A stretch of 64,000 nt of DNA, from contig NZ_QXFI01000036.1 in the NCBI RefSeq assembly GCF_003584135.1, positions 62,001-126,000 on the forward strand. Reading direction: 5' to 3'. The notes under the pieces were generated by a model. The model did not search any database, was not told where the DNA came from, and saw only the letters and a program-made list of their open reading frames with translations. The translations under genes and the position numbers were made by a program. This stretch comes from Flagellimonas pelagia (GTDB lineage Bacteria; Bacteroidota; Bacteroidia; Flavobacteriales; Flavobacteriaceae). This document shows, in pieces, positions 1 through 8,610 of this stretch (position 1 is its first letter; every line of letters begins with the position of its first letter).

Positions 1-128
1 TGAAAAAAGTAGAAGAATCCATCCAAGAAGCACCAGAGTATTATTTCTGGACACACAAACGCTGGAAACATAAGGACAAGGCCCCAAGAGTATTCAATAG
101 TAACATGATTGAGCGATTAGCGGACTGA
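1..128 (+). CDS. C-terminal end of an LpxL/HtrB-like lipid A acyltransferase (partial)
   Basis: The reading frame is open from the window edge to a TGA at 126-128. It encodes about 41 residues, including EAPEYYFWTHKRWKHKD, which resembles the extreme C-terminus of lysophospholipid/Kdo2-lipid A acyltransferases (LpxL/HtrB family), where a W-x-H-[KR]-R-W-[KR] segment is usual. These inner-membrane enzymes add secondary acyl chains to lipid A. The catalytic H-x4-D motif lies outside the window, so the assignment rests on this tail only. The next gene starts 78 bases downstream on the same strand. Confidence 0.6.
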   Translation, partial: KKVEESIQEAPEYYFWTHKRWKHKDKAPRVFNSNMIERLAD

Positions 129-206
129 TGTGCCAATTCTTTCCTAAACAAAGTGGTTTCGTTCCAAAGACTTTTATAATATTGATGCTTATCAATCCAT
201 GAAGTC

Positions 207-737
207 ATGAAACACTCCTTAGTATTGCTGTTTTTCTTTTGTCTTAGTATTTGCCCTGCACAGGAAGGTCCCATAATAGTCTCAGATAAAGTTTTGGAAT
301 CCATCAAAAACGATGTTTGGATCCCGTTCATGGAGGCATACGATCAACTGGATTCCCAAAAAATCAAATCCATTCACACCAAGGATATTGTTCGGCATAT
401 GGTTGATCAAAATAAGATTCAAACAGGGGAAGATTACCTTGAAAGTTTCGGCGGTTTTTTAGCATCTGTAAAAGATCAGGGCAATAAATTGGGAATCGCC
501 TTTGTCATTCTGAACACCGCTATCAACGAAACGGAAGATGTTGCCATCCAATCAGGTTATTACCAGTTGAGTTCCCAAAATAAAGGTGACACATCACTCA
601 TCATACGGGGATATGGCCATTTTAATGTCGGCTTACGAAAAAAAAACGGCATGTGGAAAATCTGGATGGATTCCGACAAACACACCGATATTTCCGAAGA
701 TGATTTCATCAAGTGCGAAATCATTTATAAGCTTTAA
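207..737 (+). CDS. Secreted NTF2/SnoaL-like protein of unknown function
   Basis: This 176-residue protein starts with a signal peptide (MKHSLVLLFFFCLSICPAQ), so it should be exported. The Cys before the cleavage region does not sit in a good lipobox. The rest has the size and pattern of an NTF2-like fold of the SnoaL/DUF4440 type: an N-terminal helix (IKNDVWIPFMEAYDQLDSQKI) followed by strands ending in GYGHFNVGLRKKNGMWKIWMDSD, which matches the strand pair that closes the NTF2 cone. An upstream ATG at 199 runs into a stop after three codons, so 207 is the start. Its stop codon overlaps that of convergent glmM. No catalytic residues can be named; the fold call is an inference. Confidence 0.6.
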   Translation: MKHSLVLLFFFCLSICPAQEGPIIVSDKVLESIKNDVWIPFMEAYDQLDSQKIKSIHTKDIVRHMVDQNKIQTGEDYLESFGGFLASVKDQGNKLGIAFVILNTAINETEDVAIQSGYYQLSSQNKGDTSLIIRGYGHFNVGLRKKNGMWKIWMDSDKHTDISEDDFIKCEIIYKL

Positions 738-2125
738 ACCAATCCTGCCACCTCCTTGATTTCCAAAATAATACGATCCGCAAGGGCATCGGCCTCCTTT
801 TGGGATTTTGCCTCTGTATAGATTCGGATAATGGGTTCCGTATTGGATTTTCTCAAATGCACCCAATTTTCAGGAAAGTCGATTTTTACCCCATCAATGG
901 TTGAAACCTCTTCATCTTTGTATTTATGGTGCATGGCTTCGAGCAATGCATCCACATCCAACCCTGGGGTGAGTTCAATTTTCTTTTTACTCATGAAATA
1001 GCTTGGATAGCTAGCCCTAAGTTCCGCAACGGTCCCCCCCCTTTCGGACATCAACATCAAAAACAAGGCAGTGCCCACCAAAGCATCCCGGCCATAATGG
1101 CTTTCAGGATAAATGATTCCACCATTGCCCTCGCCACCGATGATGGCATTGTTGGCCTTCATTTTGGTCACCACATTGACTTCTCCTACAGCTGCGGCTT
1201 CATACGTTCCTCCATGTTTTTGGGTAATATCCCTTAGGGCCCTGGATGATGATAAATTGGAAACGGTGTTCCCTTTGGTCTTGCCTAAAACATAATCGGC
1301 ACAGGCCACCAACGTATATTCCTCCCCGAACATTTCCCCATCATTGCTGATAAAAGCCAATCGGTCTACATCGGGATCGACGACGATTCCAAAATCGGCT
1401 TGCTCCTCTACCACTTTTTTACAGATATCCCCCAAATGTTCTTTCAACGGTTCTGGGTTATGTGGAAAATGTCCGTTGGGCTCACAATACAATTTCACTA
1501 CTTCCACACCCAGTTCCTGAAGCAATTTCGGGATGGCAATGCCACCTGTGGAATTCACCCCATCCACAACTACCTTAAAACCAGCTTTTTTTATGGTTTC
1601 AGCGTCTACCAAGGGTAACTCTAACACTTCATCAATATGGATATCAATATAAGAGTCATTCTTGATAATTTCTCCCAAATCATCCACTTCGGCAAACTCA
1701 AAATCCTCTTTTTCAGCCAATTCCAAAATTTTGGCACCTTGTTCGGCATCCAAGAACTCGCCGCGCTCGTTCAACAGCTTCAGGGCGTTCCATTGTTTGG
1801 GGTTATGACTGGCCGTTAAAATGATACCCCCATCCGCTTTTTCCAAAGGAACGGCAATTTCAACGGTCGGGGTGGTGGACAATCCCAAATCAATGACATC
1901 TACACCCAATCCAACCAAGGTGGAAACCACCAAGTTTTGGATCATTTCACCTGAAAGTCGGGCGTCCCTTCCAATGACGACCCTCAATTTCTCTTTTTTG
2001 GAATAATCCTTCAACCATGTCCCATAAGCGGCCGCAAACTTAACGGCATCCAACGGTGTCAAGTTGTCATTGGTCTTACCTCCTATGGTTCCTCGTATTC
2101 CAGAAATTGATTTGATCAGTGTCAT
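734..2125 (-). CDS. glmM: Phosphoglucosamine mutase (GlmM-type alpha-D-phosphohexomutase)
   Basis: The 463-residue cytoplasmic enzyme interconverts glucosamine-6-phosphate and glucosamine-1-phosphate for UDP-GlcNAc, peptidoglycan and lipid A. All four hexomutase signatures are present: the phosphoserine loop TASHNP at 104-109 (Ser106), the metal-binding DPDVDR at 250-255, the sugar-recognition loop GGEGNGG at 330-336 and the phosphate-binding RKSNTEP at 425-431. The length fits GlmM. A hexomutase of this shape could also act on phosphomannose or phosphoglucose; GlmM is chosen because of the compact single-copy Bacteroidota form. It is transcribed alone, divergent from the acyl-carrier-protein phosphodiesterase gene, with a clear promoter upstream. 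Confidence 0.85.
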   Translation of the reverse strand: MTLIKSISGIRGTIGGKTNDNLTPLDAVKFAAAYGTWLKDYSKKEKLRVVIGRDARLSGEMIQNLVVSTLVGLGVDVIDLGLSTTPTVEIAVPLEKADGGIILTASHNPKQWNALKLLNERGEFLDAEQGAKILELAEKEDFEFAEVDDLGEIIKNDSYIDIHIDEVLELPLVDAETIKKAGFKVVVDGVNSTGGIAIPKLLQELGVEVVKLYCEPNGHFPHNPEPLKEHLGDICKKVVEEQADFGIVVDPDVDRLAFISNDGEMFGEEYTLVACADYVLGKTKGNTVSNLSSSRALRDITQKHGGTYEAAAVGEVNVVTKMKANNAIIGGEGNGGIIYPESHYGRDALVGTALFLMLMSERGGTVAELRASYPSYFMSKKKIELTPGLDVDALLEAMHHKYKDEEVSTIDGVKIDFPENWVHLRKSNTEPIIRIYTEAKSQKEADALADRIILEIKEVAGLV

Positions 2126-2145
2126 AATTGTTAAAAAAGTTTGTG

Positions 2146-2174
2146 CAAATATAAATGGCTATGCCGTAACCCAA
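2146..2174 (-). promoter_or_regulatory. Bacteroidota-type promoter of glmM
   Basis: On the minus strand TATATTTG (2153-2146) matches the TAnnTTTG -7 consensus, and TTG (2174-2172) lies 18 bases upstream as the -33 element. Transcription would start about 12-15 bases before the glmM ATG at 2125. Confidence 0.55.
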
Positions 2175-2216
2175 GTTTTGAATTTGTAAATTTCGACATA
2201 AAAGTTTTTTGCCCCG

Positions 2217-2810
2217 ATGAATTTCTTGGCCCACATCTATCTGTCTTTCGATGACAAGGAAATTACCTTGGGCAATTTTTTTGCCGACCATATCCGGGGC
2301 AACAAGTACAAACATTTCCCTGAAAAAATCCAGAAAGGTATTTTGCTCCACCGTGAAATAGACACCTTTACCGATGCGCATCCCATTGCCAGACAGAGCA
2401 GTAAGCGACTTCATAAAAACTATAGCCACTACAGCCGGGTGATCGTGGATATTTTCTACGACCATTTTCTGGCCAAGAATTGGACCGACTATTCCGAGGT
2501 TCCCTTGGCCGATTATGTGGAAAGCTTCTATGACCTTTTGGAGGACAATTACGAAGTGCTACCCTTGGCTACCAAGCGGATGATGCCTTATATGATTACT
2601 GATAATTGGTTGCTCAACTATGCCAATTTAACGGGTATTGACCGAGTACTGAATGGCATGAACCGCCGTACCCAGAACAAATCCAAGATGAATTTTGCCA
2701 TTTTGGACCTTGAAGAGCATTACTCTGATTTTGAAAACGAATTCACCGCTTTTTTTGAAGAATTGATTACCTTTTCCCGACAAAAATTTATTTCCCTATG
2801 CGAAGACTGA
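2217..2810 (+). CDS. Acyl carrier protein phosphodiesterase-like protein (AcpH/DUF479 family)
   Basis: The 197-residue protein begins MNFLAHIYLS and contains GNFFADHIRG, HREIDTFTDAHP and IVDIFYDHFLA. These His/Asp-rich, HD-like motifs characterise the AcpH family, which removes the 4'-phosphopantetheine arm from holo acyl carrier protein. The family length (about 195 residues) is matched. The 3' end overlaps the start of ggt by 13 bases, suggesting cotranscription. In Bacteroidota the substrate has not been shown as far as I know, so the reaction is carried over from the E. coli enzyme. Confidence 0.8.
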   Translation: MNFLAHIYLSFDDKEITLGNFFADHIRGNKYKHFPEKIQKGILLHREIDTFTDAHPIARQSSKRLHKNYSHYSRVIVDIFYDHFLAKNWTDYSEVPLADYVESFYDLLEDNYEVLPLATKRMMPYMITDNWLLNYANLTGIDRVLNGMNRRTQNKSKMNFAILDLEEHYSDFENEFTAFFEELITFSRQKFISLCED

Positions 2811-4480
2811 TACTCCTGCTCCCCCTCATCTTTTTTATCAATTGCAAACAACAACCTGCCACCCCCACCGGACTTGTCGCCGAAAAGGCGATGGTAGTTT
2901 CGGCCCGTGAAGAAGCCTCCAAAATTGGGGTAGAAATCATGGAAAAAGGTGGCAATGTATTTGATGCCATGGTGGCTACCGAACTCGCTTTGGCCGTTGC
3001 CTATCCTTTCGCCGGGAATTTAGGCGGAGGTGGATTTATGGTCTACCGTAAAAACAATGGCGAAGTTGGAGGAATCGATTATAGGGAAAAGGCTCCATTG
3101 GCGGCTCATAAAGACATGTATTTGGATTCTTTGGGAAATGTTATCCCCGGAATGAGTACTACCGGTGCCACATCTGCAGGGGTACCCGGAACGGTTGCCG
3201 GTGTGATGGCTGTACACAAAAAATTTGGCACGCTTCCATTATCCGAAATCATGGAACCTATCATCGCCTTGGCCAAACGTGGCGTTGTGGTCACCGAAAA
3301 ACAGGCCAAGCGACTGGAAGGTTATCGGGAAAGTTTTGTTAAAGCAAACAACGACAGCACCAAATTTGCTGGACCCTTCAAGGCAGGTGATACCATTAAA
3401 TACCCTGAACTTGCCAAAACTTTGGAAGTCATCATGGAAAAAGGCCGTGATGGATTTTACAAAGGTGAAGTGGCCCAAAAACTGGCCGCTTTCGTACAAT
3501 CAAAAGGTGGATTTATCACCGAAGAAGACTTGGCCAAATACGAGGCCAAATGGAGGGATCCCATTGAATTTGACTACAAGGATATTCATGTAATTTCCAT
3601 GAGTCCCCCCAGCAGTGGAGGGGTCACCATCAACCAGATTTTCAAGATGATGGAGCCCTACAAAGTATCCAAGTTTGGACATAATTCGGCCAAGACCATT
3701 CAATTGTTCACGGAAGCTTCCCGCCGTGCCTATGCCGACCGGAATTACTTTTTGGGAGACCCTGACTTTGTCGACATTCCCTACGATGTGCTTCTAAGCG
3801 ATGATTATTTAAAGGAACGGATGGCCAATTTCTCTTTTGATAAAGCCACACTGTCTTCAGAGGTAAGCCATGGAGAAGTGGAAATCATCGAAAGTTCCGA
3901 AACCACCCACTACTCCATTGTGGACAGTGAAGGCAATGCCATTTCGGCCACTACCACACTCAATGGCGGTTATGGTTCCAAGTTGTACTGTGATGAGCTT
4001 GGCTTCTTTTTGAACAACGAAATGGACGATTTTAGCTCCAAACCCGGTGTCCCCAACATGTTCGGATTAGTAGGGGCCGAAGCCAACAGCATCGCTCCTG
4101 AAAAACGAATGTTGAGCAGTATGACACCTACCATTGTGGAAAAAGATGGCAAACTGTATATGGTTGTGGGTACTCCAGGCGGTTCCACTATCATCACTGC
4201 TGTAGCCCAGACCATTATGAATGTGTATGAATTCAATTTGAGCATGCAGGAGGCAGTCAATGCGCCAAGGTTCCATCACCAATGGTTGCCGGACATGGTC
4301 ATTTTTGAGCCAGAGGGCTTTTCCGAGGAATTGATCAACGAGCTGAAATCCAAGGGATACATTATCAACGAGGAACGTACTCCCATCATTGGGAAAGTGG
4401 ATGCCATCCGAGTCCTGCCTGATGGAAAACTGGAAGGCGGAGCCGATAAACGAGGTGATGACAAAGCGGTCGGATTTTAA
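2798..4480 (+). CDS. ggt: Gamma-glutamyltransferase (glutathione hydrolase), lipoprotein
   Basis: The 560-residue precursor has a lipoprotein signal (LIFFINC, Cys16), so the enzyme is probably anchored in the outer membrane or periplasm. It hydrolyses or transfers gamma-glutamyl groups, mainly from glutathione. The autoprocessing nucleophile is Thr369 of TTHYSIVD, which becomes the N-terminus of the small subunit. The glycine-rich GTPGGSTIITAV oxyanion and substrate loop follows further on, and PFAGNLGGGGFMVY is the usual N-terminal signature. The start overlaps the acpH-like gene, and an ATP-grasp gene follows after 10 bases, so these three may form one transcript. 5-oxoproline, handled by the pxp genes at 59-62 kb, is a related gamma-glutamyl breakdown product. 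Confidence 0.92.
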   Translation: MRRLILLLPLIFFINCKQQPATPTGLVAEKAMVVSAREEASKIGVEIMEKGGNVFDAMVATELALAVAYPFAGNLGGGGFMVYRKNNGEVGGIDYREKAPLAAHKDMYLDSLGNVIPGMSTTGATSAGVPGTVAGVMAVHKKFGTLPLSEIMEPIIALAKRGVVVTEKQAKRLEGYRESFVKANNDSTKFAGPFKAGDTIKYPELAKTLEVIMEKGRDGFYKGEVAQKLAAFVQSKGGFITEEDLAKYEAKWRDPIEFDYKDIHVISMSPPSSGGVTINQIFKMMEPYKVSKFGHNSAKTIQLFTEASRRAYADRNYFLGDPDFVDIPYDVLLSDDYLKERMANFSFDKATLSSEVSHGEVEIIESSETTHYSIVDSEGNAISATTTLNGGYGSKLYCDELGFFLNNEMDDFSSKPGVPNMFGLVGAEANSIAPEKRMLSSMTPTIVEKDGKLYMVVGTPGGSTIITAVAQTIMNVYEFNLSMQEAVNAPRFHHQWLPDMVIFEPEGFSEELINELKSKGYIINEERTPIIGKVDAIRVLPDGKLEGGADKRGDDKAVGF

Positions 4481-4490
4481 ATTCCAATGA

Positions 4491-5423
4491 ATGCAGTTTG
4501 ATGTTGTTGTACTGACGGACCACCGGTACGTGGCCCCAGAAAAACGCACACAATACGTGGAAAATGTGCTATTGGAAGACCGATTGGTAGCTGAGGCATT
4601 GCAAAAAGAAGGATTGAAAGTAACCCGTGTTTCTTGGGACGATGCAGCATTTGATTGGTCCAGCACCAGATTGGCCATGTTTCGAACCACTTGGGACTAT
4701 TTTGATCGATTTGATGAATTTTCAAAATGGTTTCGAACCGCAAGCCAACAGACCCAATTCATCAATTCCAAAAAGTTGATTGATTGGAACATTGACAAGC
4801 ATTACCTAAAGGGCCTGTCCGATGCTGGCGTGACCATTCCCAAGACCTTTTTTGTGGAAAAAGGCACCCAAACAACTCTACAGAAAGCTTTTACCCAAGC
4901 CATTGACCGTTTTGGATTTAGGAAAGATATTTTTGTGGTAAAACCATGTGTGTCCGGTGCGGCCAGGCACACCTACAAAATCAAAAAGGAGGCGATTGCT
5001 GATCATGAATCAATTTTTCAACAATTGATTTCCCAAGAAGCCATGATGCTGCAAGAGTTTCAGGAAAACATTGTTTCCGAAGGGGAAATTTCAATGATGT
5101 TGTTCAATGGCGAATTCACCCATGCCGTTTTAAAAATTGCCAAACCAGGTGATTTTCGGGTACAGGATGATTTTGGGGGCAGTGTGCATGAATATACCCC
5201 ATCCAAAGAACAGATTTCGTTTGCCCAAAAAGTGGTAAATGCAGCTCCAGAACTTCCTGTATATGCCCGTGTGGACCTGTTCAAGGACAATGATGGGAAC
5301 TGGGCCTTGGCAGAATTGGAAATCTTTGAGCCTGAACTCTGGTTTCGGCGCAATCCGGAAGCGGCCAAAACTTTGGCCAAGTCCATCATGAATTCCTTTT
5401 TTTCAGAAAAGGTCAAAATCTAA
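4491..5423 (+). CDS. ATP-grasp domain protein of unknown substrate
   Basis: This 310-residue cytoplasmic protein has an N-terminal pre-ATP-grasp region (MQFDVVVLTDHRYV, MFRTTWDYFDR) followed by an ATP-grasp fold. Visible elements are the nucleotide-binding strand FVVKPCVSGAARHT, MLQEFQENIVSEGEIS and the metal-binding C-terminal segment ALAELEIFEPELWFR. It resembles RimK- and glutathione-synthetase-like or DcsG-type ligases, which join a carboxylate to an amine. An ATG four bases upstream is closed by an immediate stop, so 4491 is the start. It follows ggt by 10 bases and may work on a gamma-glutamyl or peptide compound, but this rests on context only. Confidence 0.65.
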   Translation: MQFDVVVLTDHRYVAPEKRTQYVENVLLEDRLVAEALQKEGLKVTRVSWDDAAFDWSSTRLAMFRTTWDYFDRFDEFSKWFRTASQQTQFINSKKLIDWNIDKHYLKGLSDAGVTIPKTFFVEKGTQTTLQKAFTQAIDRFGFRKDIFVVKPCVSGAARHTYKIKKEAIADHESIFQQLISQEAMMLQEFQENIVSEGEISMMLFNGEFTHAVLKIAKPGDFRVQDDFGGSVHEYTPSKEQISFAQKVVNAAPELPVYARVDLFKDNDGNWALAELEIFEPELWFRRNPEAAKTLAKSIMNSFFSEKVKI

Positions 5424-5460
5424 ACATATTACTATTTTTATAACTCGTAAATAATTCATA

Positions 5461-6459
5461 ATGAAAAAACTATCGATTATCATCATGAGTATTTCCTTAG
5501 GCTGTTCGGCCCAAGAAAAAAGCATTGGAGAATTGGTTGCAGAAGATCCCTCATTCTACGAGTTCATAGATAAAGAGGCTAAAATTGAGGTCCTTGCTGA
5601 AGGCTTTACTTGGTCGGAAGGTCCCGTTTGGGTCAAAGAAGGAGGATTTCTACTTTTCTCGGATGTGCCCCAAAACACCATTTTTAAATGGAGAGCTGAT
5701 GAAGGTCTTACCGAGTTTCTGAAACCTTCTGGATATACGGGGATTTTACCCTACAGCCGAGAACCAGGCAGTAATGGGCTTACTATAAACAGTGATGGCG
5801 AGCTTGTGGTATGTGAACATGGGGACCGAAGAGTAACAAGAATGCCCTTGGGAGGTGGCGGAGGTAAGTTTACCTTGGCCGATTCATGGATGGACAAGCG
5901 CTTGAACAGCCCTAATGATGTGATACAGGCTTCCAACGGCACTTATTACTTTACTGATCCACCCTACGGTCTGCCAGGTCTTGATAAGTCAGAAATGCGA
6001 GAAATAGATGCTTTTGGGGTGTACAAAATAGATAAGGACAGAAAAGTGGAAATGGTAGTGGGCAATCTCACGTTTCCAAATGGTGTGGCTTTGTCACCGG
6101 ATGAGAAAATTCTTTATGTAACCCAATCCGATCCCAATGCTGCCTATATATTGGCCTATAATGTTAAAAATGATGGTTCGCTAGATGAAGGGAAAATATT
6201 ATTTGATGCCACTCCGATGGCAAAATCCGGTTTAAAAGGTCTGCCCGATGGTATCAAAGTTGACAGGAACGGCACCATTTTCTCCACAGGACCTGGCGGA
6301 ATTTTGATCATTTCCCCTAACGGTAAACTATTGGGCAGGATTGATACGGGCGAACCGACCGCCAATTGTGCCTGGGGTGAAGATGGTTCCGTGCTCTATA
6401 TCACGGCCAACCACTATCTGGCAAAAATCAACACCAAGACCATTGGAAATGGGTTTTGA
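5461..6459 (+). CDS. SMP-30/gluconolactonase/LRE-like lipoprotein
   Basis: The 332-residue precursor has a lipoprotein signal (SLGCS near residue 15). The mature part is a six-bladed beta-propeller of the SMP-30/gluconolactonase family. Recognisable metal-site segments are SEGPVW (Glu ligand), NSPNDVI (Asn ligand), YYFTDPPYG and FPNGVALSPDEKILYVTQSD. Such enzymes open sugar lactones, but substrates vary widely, so only a lactone hydrolase role is suggested. The gene ends two bases before the stop of the convergent XRE/S24 regulator. Confidence 0.82.
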   Translation: MKKLSIIIMSISLGCSAQEKSIGELVAEDPSFYEFIDKEAKIEVLAEGFTWSEGPVWVKEGGFLLFSDVPQNTIFKWRADEGLTEFLKPSGYTGILPYSREPGSNGLTINSDGELVVCEHGDRRVTRMPLGGGGGKFTLADSWMDKRLNSPNDVIQASNGTYYFTDPPYGLPGLDKSEMREIDAFGVYKIDKDRKVEMVVGNLTFPNGVALSPDEKILYVTQSDPNAAYILAYNVKNDGSLDEGKILFDATPMAKSGLKGLPDGIKVDRNGTIFSTGPGGILIISPNGKLLGRIDTGEPTANCAWGEDGSVLYITANHYLAKINTKTIGNGF

Positions 6460-6461
6460 TA

Positions 6462-7220
6462 CTATTTCATCTGCCCCATTTGCCTCTTTAGTTCTTCCAT
6501 GGACTGTTGCAATTGTCTCAATAGACCCGTTTCGGTAGTCGCGTCGATGTTAAAGGTCAATTTGCTGCTCACCTCCCATATCTCTTGAATCTGGAAGGGT
6601 TTGATATCGTACGGAGGGTAGTTCTCGTTCAACGATATCAACGTAATGTTATTGGAATTGGGCCTACGCTCAATCTTTTTCACCATTACCGAATCCTGTA
6701 AAACTACCACGTACATTTTATTGGGGCTTACTTGGTCAATATGCTCAACGGCCCGGGCCAACACCCAATCATTGGGTCTTAAATTGGGCAGCATACTGTC
6801 TCCTTCCACTTGAAAACCTCGGTACGTCGCATTACGGAATTCTGGAATAGGCAGATCAAAAGCAGGAAGTTGTCGGTACCAACTGGTATCGGAAATATTT
6901 TGGGGATACCCTGCGGCTGCCTTGGCATTCACCAAGACCATGTTGTCATTATCGGAATTGTCCACGGTGACCACTTTGGGGATCACACTGGTTCTGGACG
7001 TATCCAAATGTTTTTGGTCGCTTTCCCCGAACAACCACATCGGATTGATCTTGAACTGTTTCAAAAGTTCGGAAACCACCTTTCCTGAAAGCTTGGTCCG
7101 CCCTCGTTCAATATCGGCTGTAGTGTTCTTCACTCCCAACAATTCGGCAAACTCCGTTTGGGTATAGCCCAACTCACGTCGGATATCGGTAAAGCGTTTT
7201 AGTGTCAGTTCATTTTCCAC
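6462..7220 (-). CDS. XRE-family repressor with LexA-like S24 self-cleavage domain
   Basis: The protein has 252 residues if read from the GTG at 7220; the longer TTG-started frame runs through the operators and is less likely. Residues 7-60 form an HTH (YTQTEFAELLGVKNTTADIERG). Residues 95-210 form a LexA/CI-type S24 peptidase: an Ala-Gly bond at 103-104 (KAAAGYP), nucleophile Ser142 (GDSML) and general base Lys181 (VMVKKI). By analogy with LexA and phage repressors it should bind DNA as a dimer and cleave itself during DNA damage. Four copies of one palindrome lie between this gene and the divergent radical SAM gene. Its -7 box ends five bases before the GTG, so the mRNA may be leaderless. 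Confidence 0.82.
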   Translation of the reverse strand: MENELTLKRFTDIRRELGYTQTEFAELLGVKNTTADIERGRTKLSGKVVSELLKQFKINPMWLFGESDQKHLDTSRTSVIPKVVTVDNSDNDNMVLVNAKAAAGYPQNISDTSWYRQLPAFDLPIPEFRNATYRGFQVEGDSMLPNLRPNDWVLARAVEHIDQVSPNKMYVVVLQDSVMVKKIERRPNSNNITLISLNENYPPYDIKPFQIQEIWEVSSKLTFNIDATTETGLLRQLQQSMEELKRQMGQMK

Positions 7221-7224
7221 AACC

Positions 7225-7253
7225 CAAATATATACAATTTGGATTATTTCCAA
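7225..7253 (-). promoter_or_regulatory. Promoter of the XRE/S24 repressor gene
   Basis: On the minus strand TATATTTG (7232-7225) matches TAnnTTTG, and TTG (7253-7251) lies 18 bases upstream. The first operator copy (7241-7251) falls between the two elements, as expected for autorepression. Confidence 0.55.
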
Positions 7254-7315
7254 AAATTTTTATGGATTATTTCCATTTATTGGAATATTTCCATATTTTT
7301 GATTGGAATATTTCC
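7241..7315. promoter_or_regulatory. Cluster of four palindromic operators (GGAWTATTTCC)
   Basis: Four near-identical sites are visible: GGATTATTTCC at 7241-7251 and 7264-7274, and GGAATATTTCC at 7282-7292 and 7305-7315. Each has a GGA/TCC dyad; copies 3 and 4 extend to TGGAA...TTCCA. The start-to-start spacing is 23, 18 and 23 bases, so the sites come in two similarly spaced pairs. The first site overlaps the repressor promoter, and the third and fourth flank the -7 box of the radical SAM gene. The natural inference is that the XRE/S24 protein represses both genes from here. Confidence 0.75.
7294..7301 (+). promoter_or_regulatory. Putative -7 box of the radical SAM gene
   Basis: TATTTTTG matches TAnnTTTG exactly, 19 bases before the ATG at 7321. 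The -33 element is weak. Operators 3 and 4 lie on either side of the box. Confidence 0.45.
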
Positions 7316-7320
7316 AAGTT

Positions 7321-8583
7321 ATGGATTTTGATAGAGTACGAGAAAAATTGAACATATTGGCCGACGCCGCCAAATACGATGTCTCCTGTGCCAGTAGTGG
7401 CAGCGACCGGACCAACAAGAATAATGGGTTAGGCAACGCCTCAAAAATGGGTATTTGCCATAGCTACACCGAGGATGGGCGCTGTATTTCCTTGTTGAAA
7501 ATCCTGTTGACCAACCATTGCATCTATGATTGTGCGTATTGTGTGACCCGAAAAAGCAATGATATCCAAAGGGCTGCATTTAAAATTCAGGAGGTGGTGG
7601 ATTTGACCATCAACTTTTATAGAAGAAATTATATTGAAGGTTTGTTTTTGAGTTCCGGCATTTTTAAAAATGCGGATTATACGATGGAACGCTTGGTGGC
7701 CGTAGCGAAGAAACTCCGGGAAGAGGAAAATTTCAACGGGTATATCCATTTAAAATCCATTCCAGGGGCCAGTGATGAACTCATGTACGAAGCCGGATTA
7801 TACGCGGACCGACTTTCGGTGAACATTGAGGTGCCCACCATATCCGGACTTAAACTATTGGCCCCCGACAAAAAGCACGAGGATTTTACCAAACCCATGC
7901 TGAAAGTGAAAAATGAAATCGTACGGTATCAAGCGGAACGAAAAATCATCAAGAGCACGCCAAAATACGCCCCGGCCGGACAAAGCACGCAAATGATCGT
8001 GGGGGCTTCTGGGGAAACGGACAAGGATATCATGTACTCAGCCACCTATTACTACAAAACCTATCAAATGAAACGGGTATATTATTCCGGTTATGTGCCC
8101 ATTGCGGATGATGCGCGGTTGCCAGCCATTGGCTCGCAGGTGCCCATGTTGCGGGAAAACCGACTGTATCAGACCGATTGGTTGTTACGCTTTTACGGTT
8201 TTGCCGTGAACGAAATCTTGAACCATGAGCATCCCAACCTCGATATGGAGGTGGACCCAAAACTTTCATGGGCATTGCGCAACCTACACCATTTTCCAGT
8301 GGATGTGAACATGGCGGACAAGCGCCTTTTGGCCCGTATTCCGGGAATAGGAATGCAGTCCGTTCAAAAAATCATGGACGCCCGAAAATTTAGAAGATTG
8401 AACTGGGACCATCTCAAGAAAATCGGGGTGGCCCTCAACCGTGCCCAATATTTTATGGTGTGCGATTCCCGTCATTGGGAGCGTCGCGACCTAGATGCAG
8501 AGAAAATCAAAGGGATGATCTTGCAGACTTCGTCCGGCAAGTTTCGGAACCAATACAGCATGCAATTGTCACTGTTCAATTGA
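7321..8583 (+). CDS. Putative DNA modification/repair radical SAM protein (TIGR03916-type)
   Basis: From the ATG at 7321 the protein has 420 residues and begins MDFDRVREKLNILADAAKYD, the usual start of this family. A frame beginning at TTG 7303 would start inside the operator cluster. The cluster-binding motif CIYDCAYC (C-x3-C-x2-C) ligates the 4Fe-4S centre that cleaves S-adenosylmethionine. A C-terminal helix-hairpin-helix (DKRLLARIPGIGMQSVQKIMDARK) suggests DNA binding. The family is named for its likeness to spore photoproduct lyase and its pairing with the protein encoded next (TIGR03915); its substrate is unknown. The divergent S24 repressor and its operators suggest damage-responsive expression. 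Confidence 0.87.
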   Translation: MDFDRVREKLNILADAAKYDVSCASSGSDRTNKNNGLGNASKMGICHSYTEDGRCISLLKILLTNHCIYDCAYCVTRKSNDIQRAAFKIQEVVDLTINFYRRNYIEGLFLSSGIFKNADYTMERLVAVAKKLREEENFNGYIHLKSIPGASDELMYEAGLYADRLSVNIEVPTISGLKLLAPDKKHEDFTKPMLKVKNEIVRYQAERKIIKSTPKYAPAGQSTQMIVGASGETDKDIMYSATYYYKTYQMKRVYYSGYVPIADDARLPAIGSQVPMLRENRLYQTDWLLRFYGFAVNEILNHEHPNLDMEVDPKLSWALRNLHHFPVDVNMADKRLLARIPGIGMQSVQKIMDARKFRRLNWDHLKKIGVALNRAQYFMVCDSRHWERRDLDAEKIKGMILQTSSGKFRNQYSMQLSLFN

Positions 8584-8607
8584 CAATGAGCAATTAGCAA
8601 TGAACAA
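8584..8607. repeat. Dispersed AT-rich 24-mer, copy 1
   Basis: These 24 bases immediately after the radical SAM stop are the same as 46526-46549 (between leuC and leuD) except at two positions. They consist of CAATGA and CAATTA units. The coding 3' end just upstream (CAATTGTCA) also resembles the unit in inverted form. Confidence 0.5.
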
Positions 8608-8610
8608 CTG

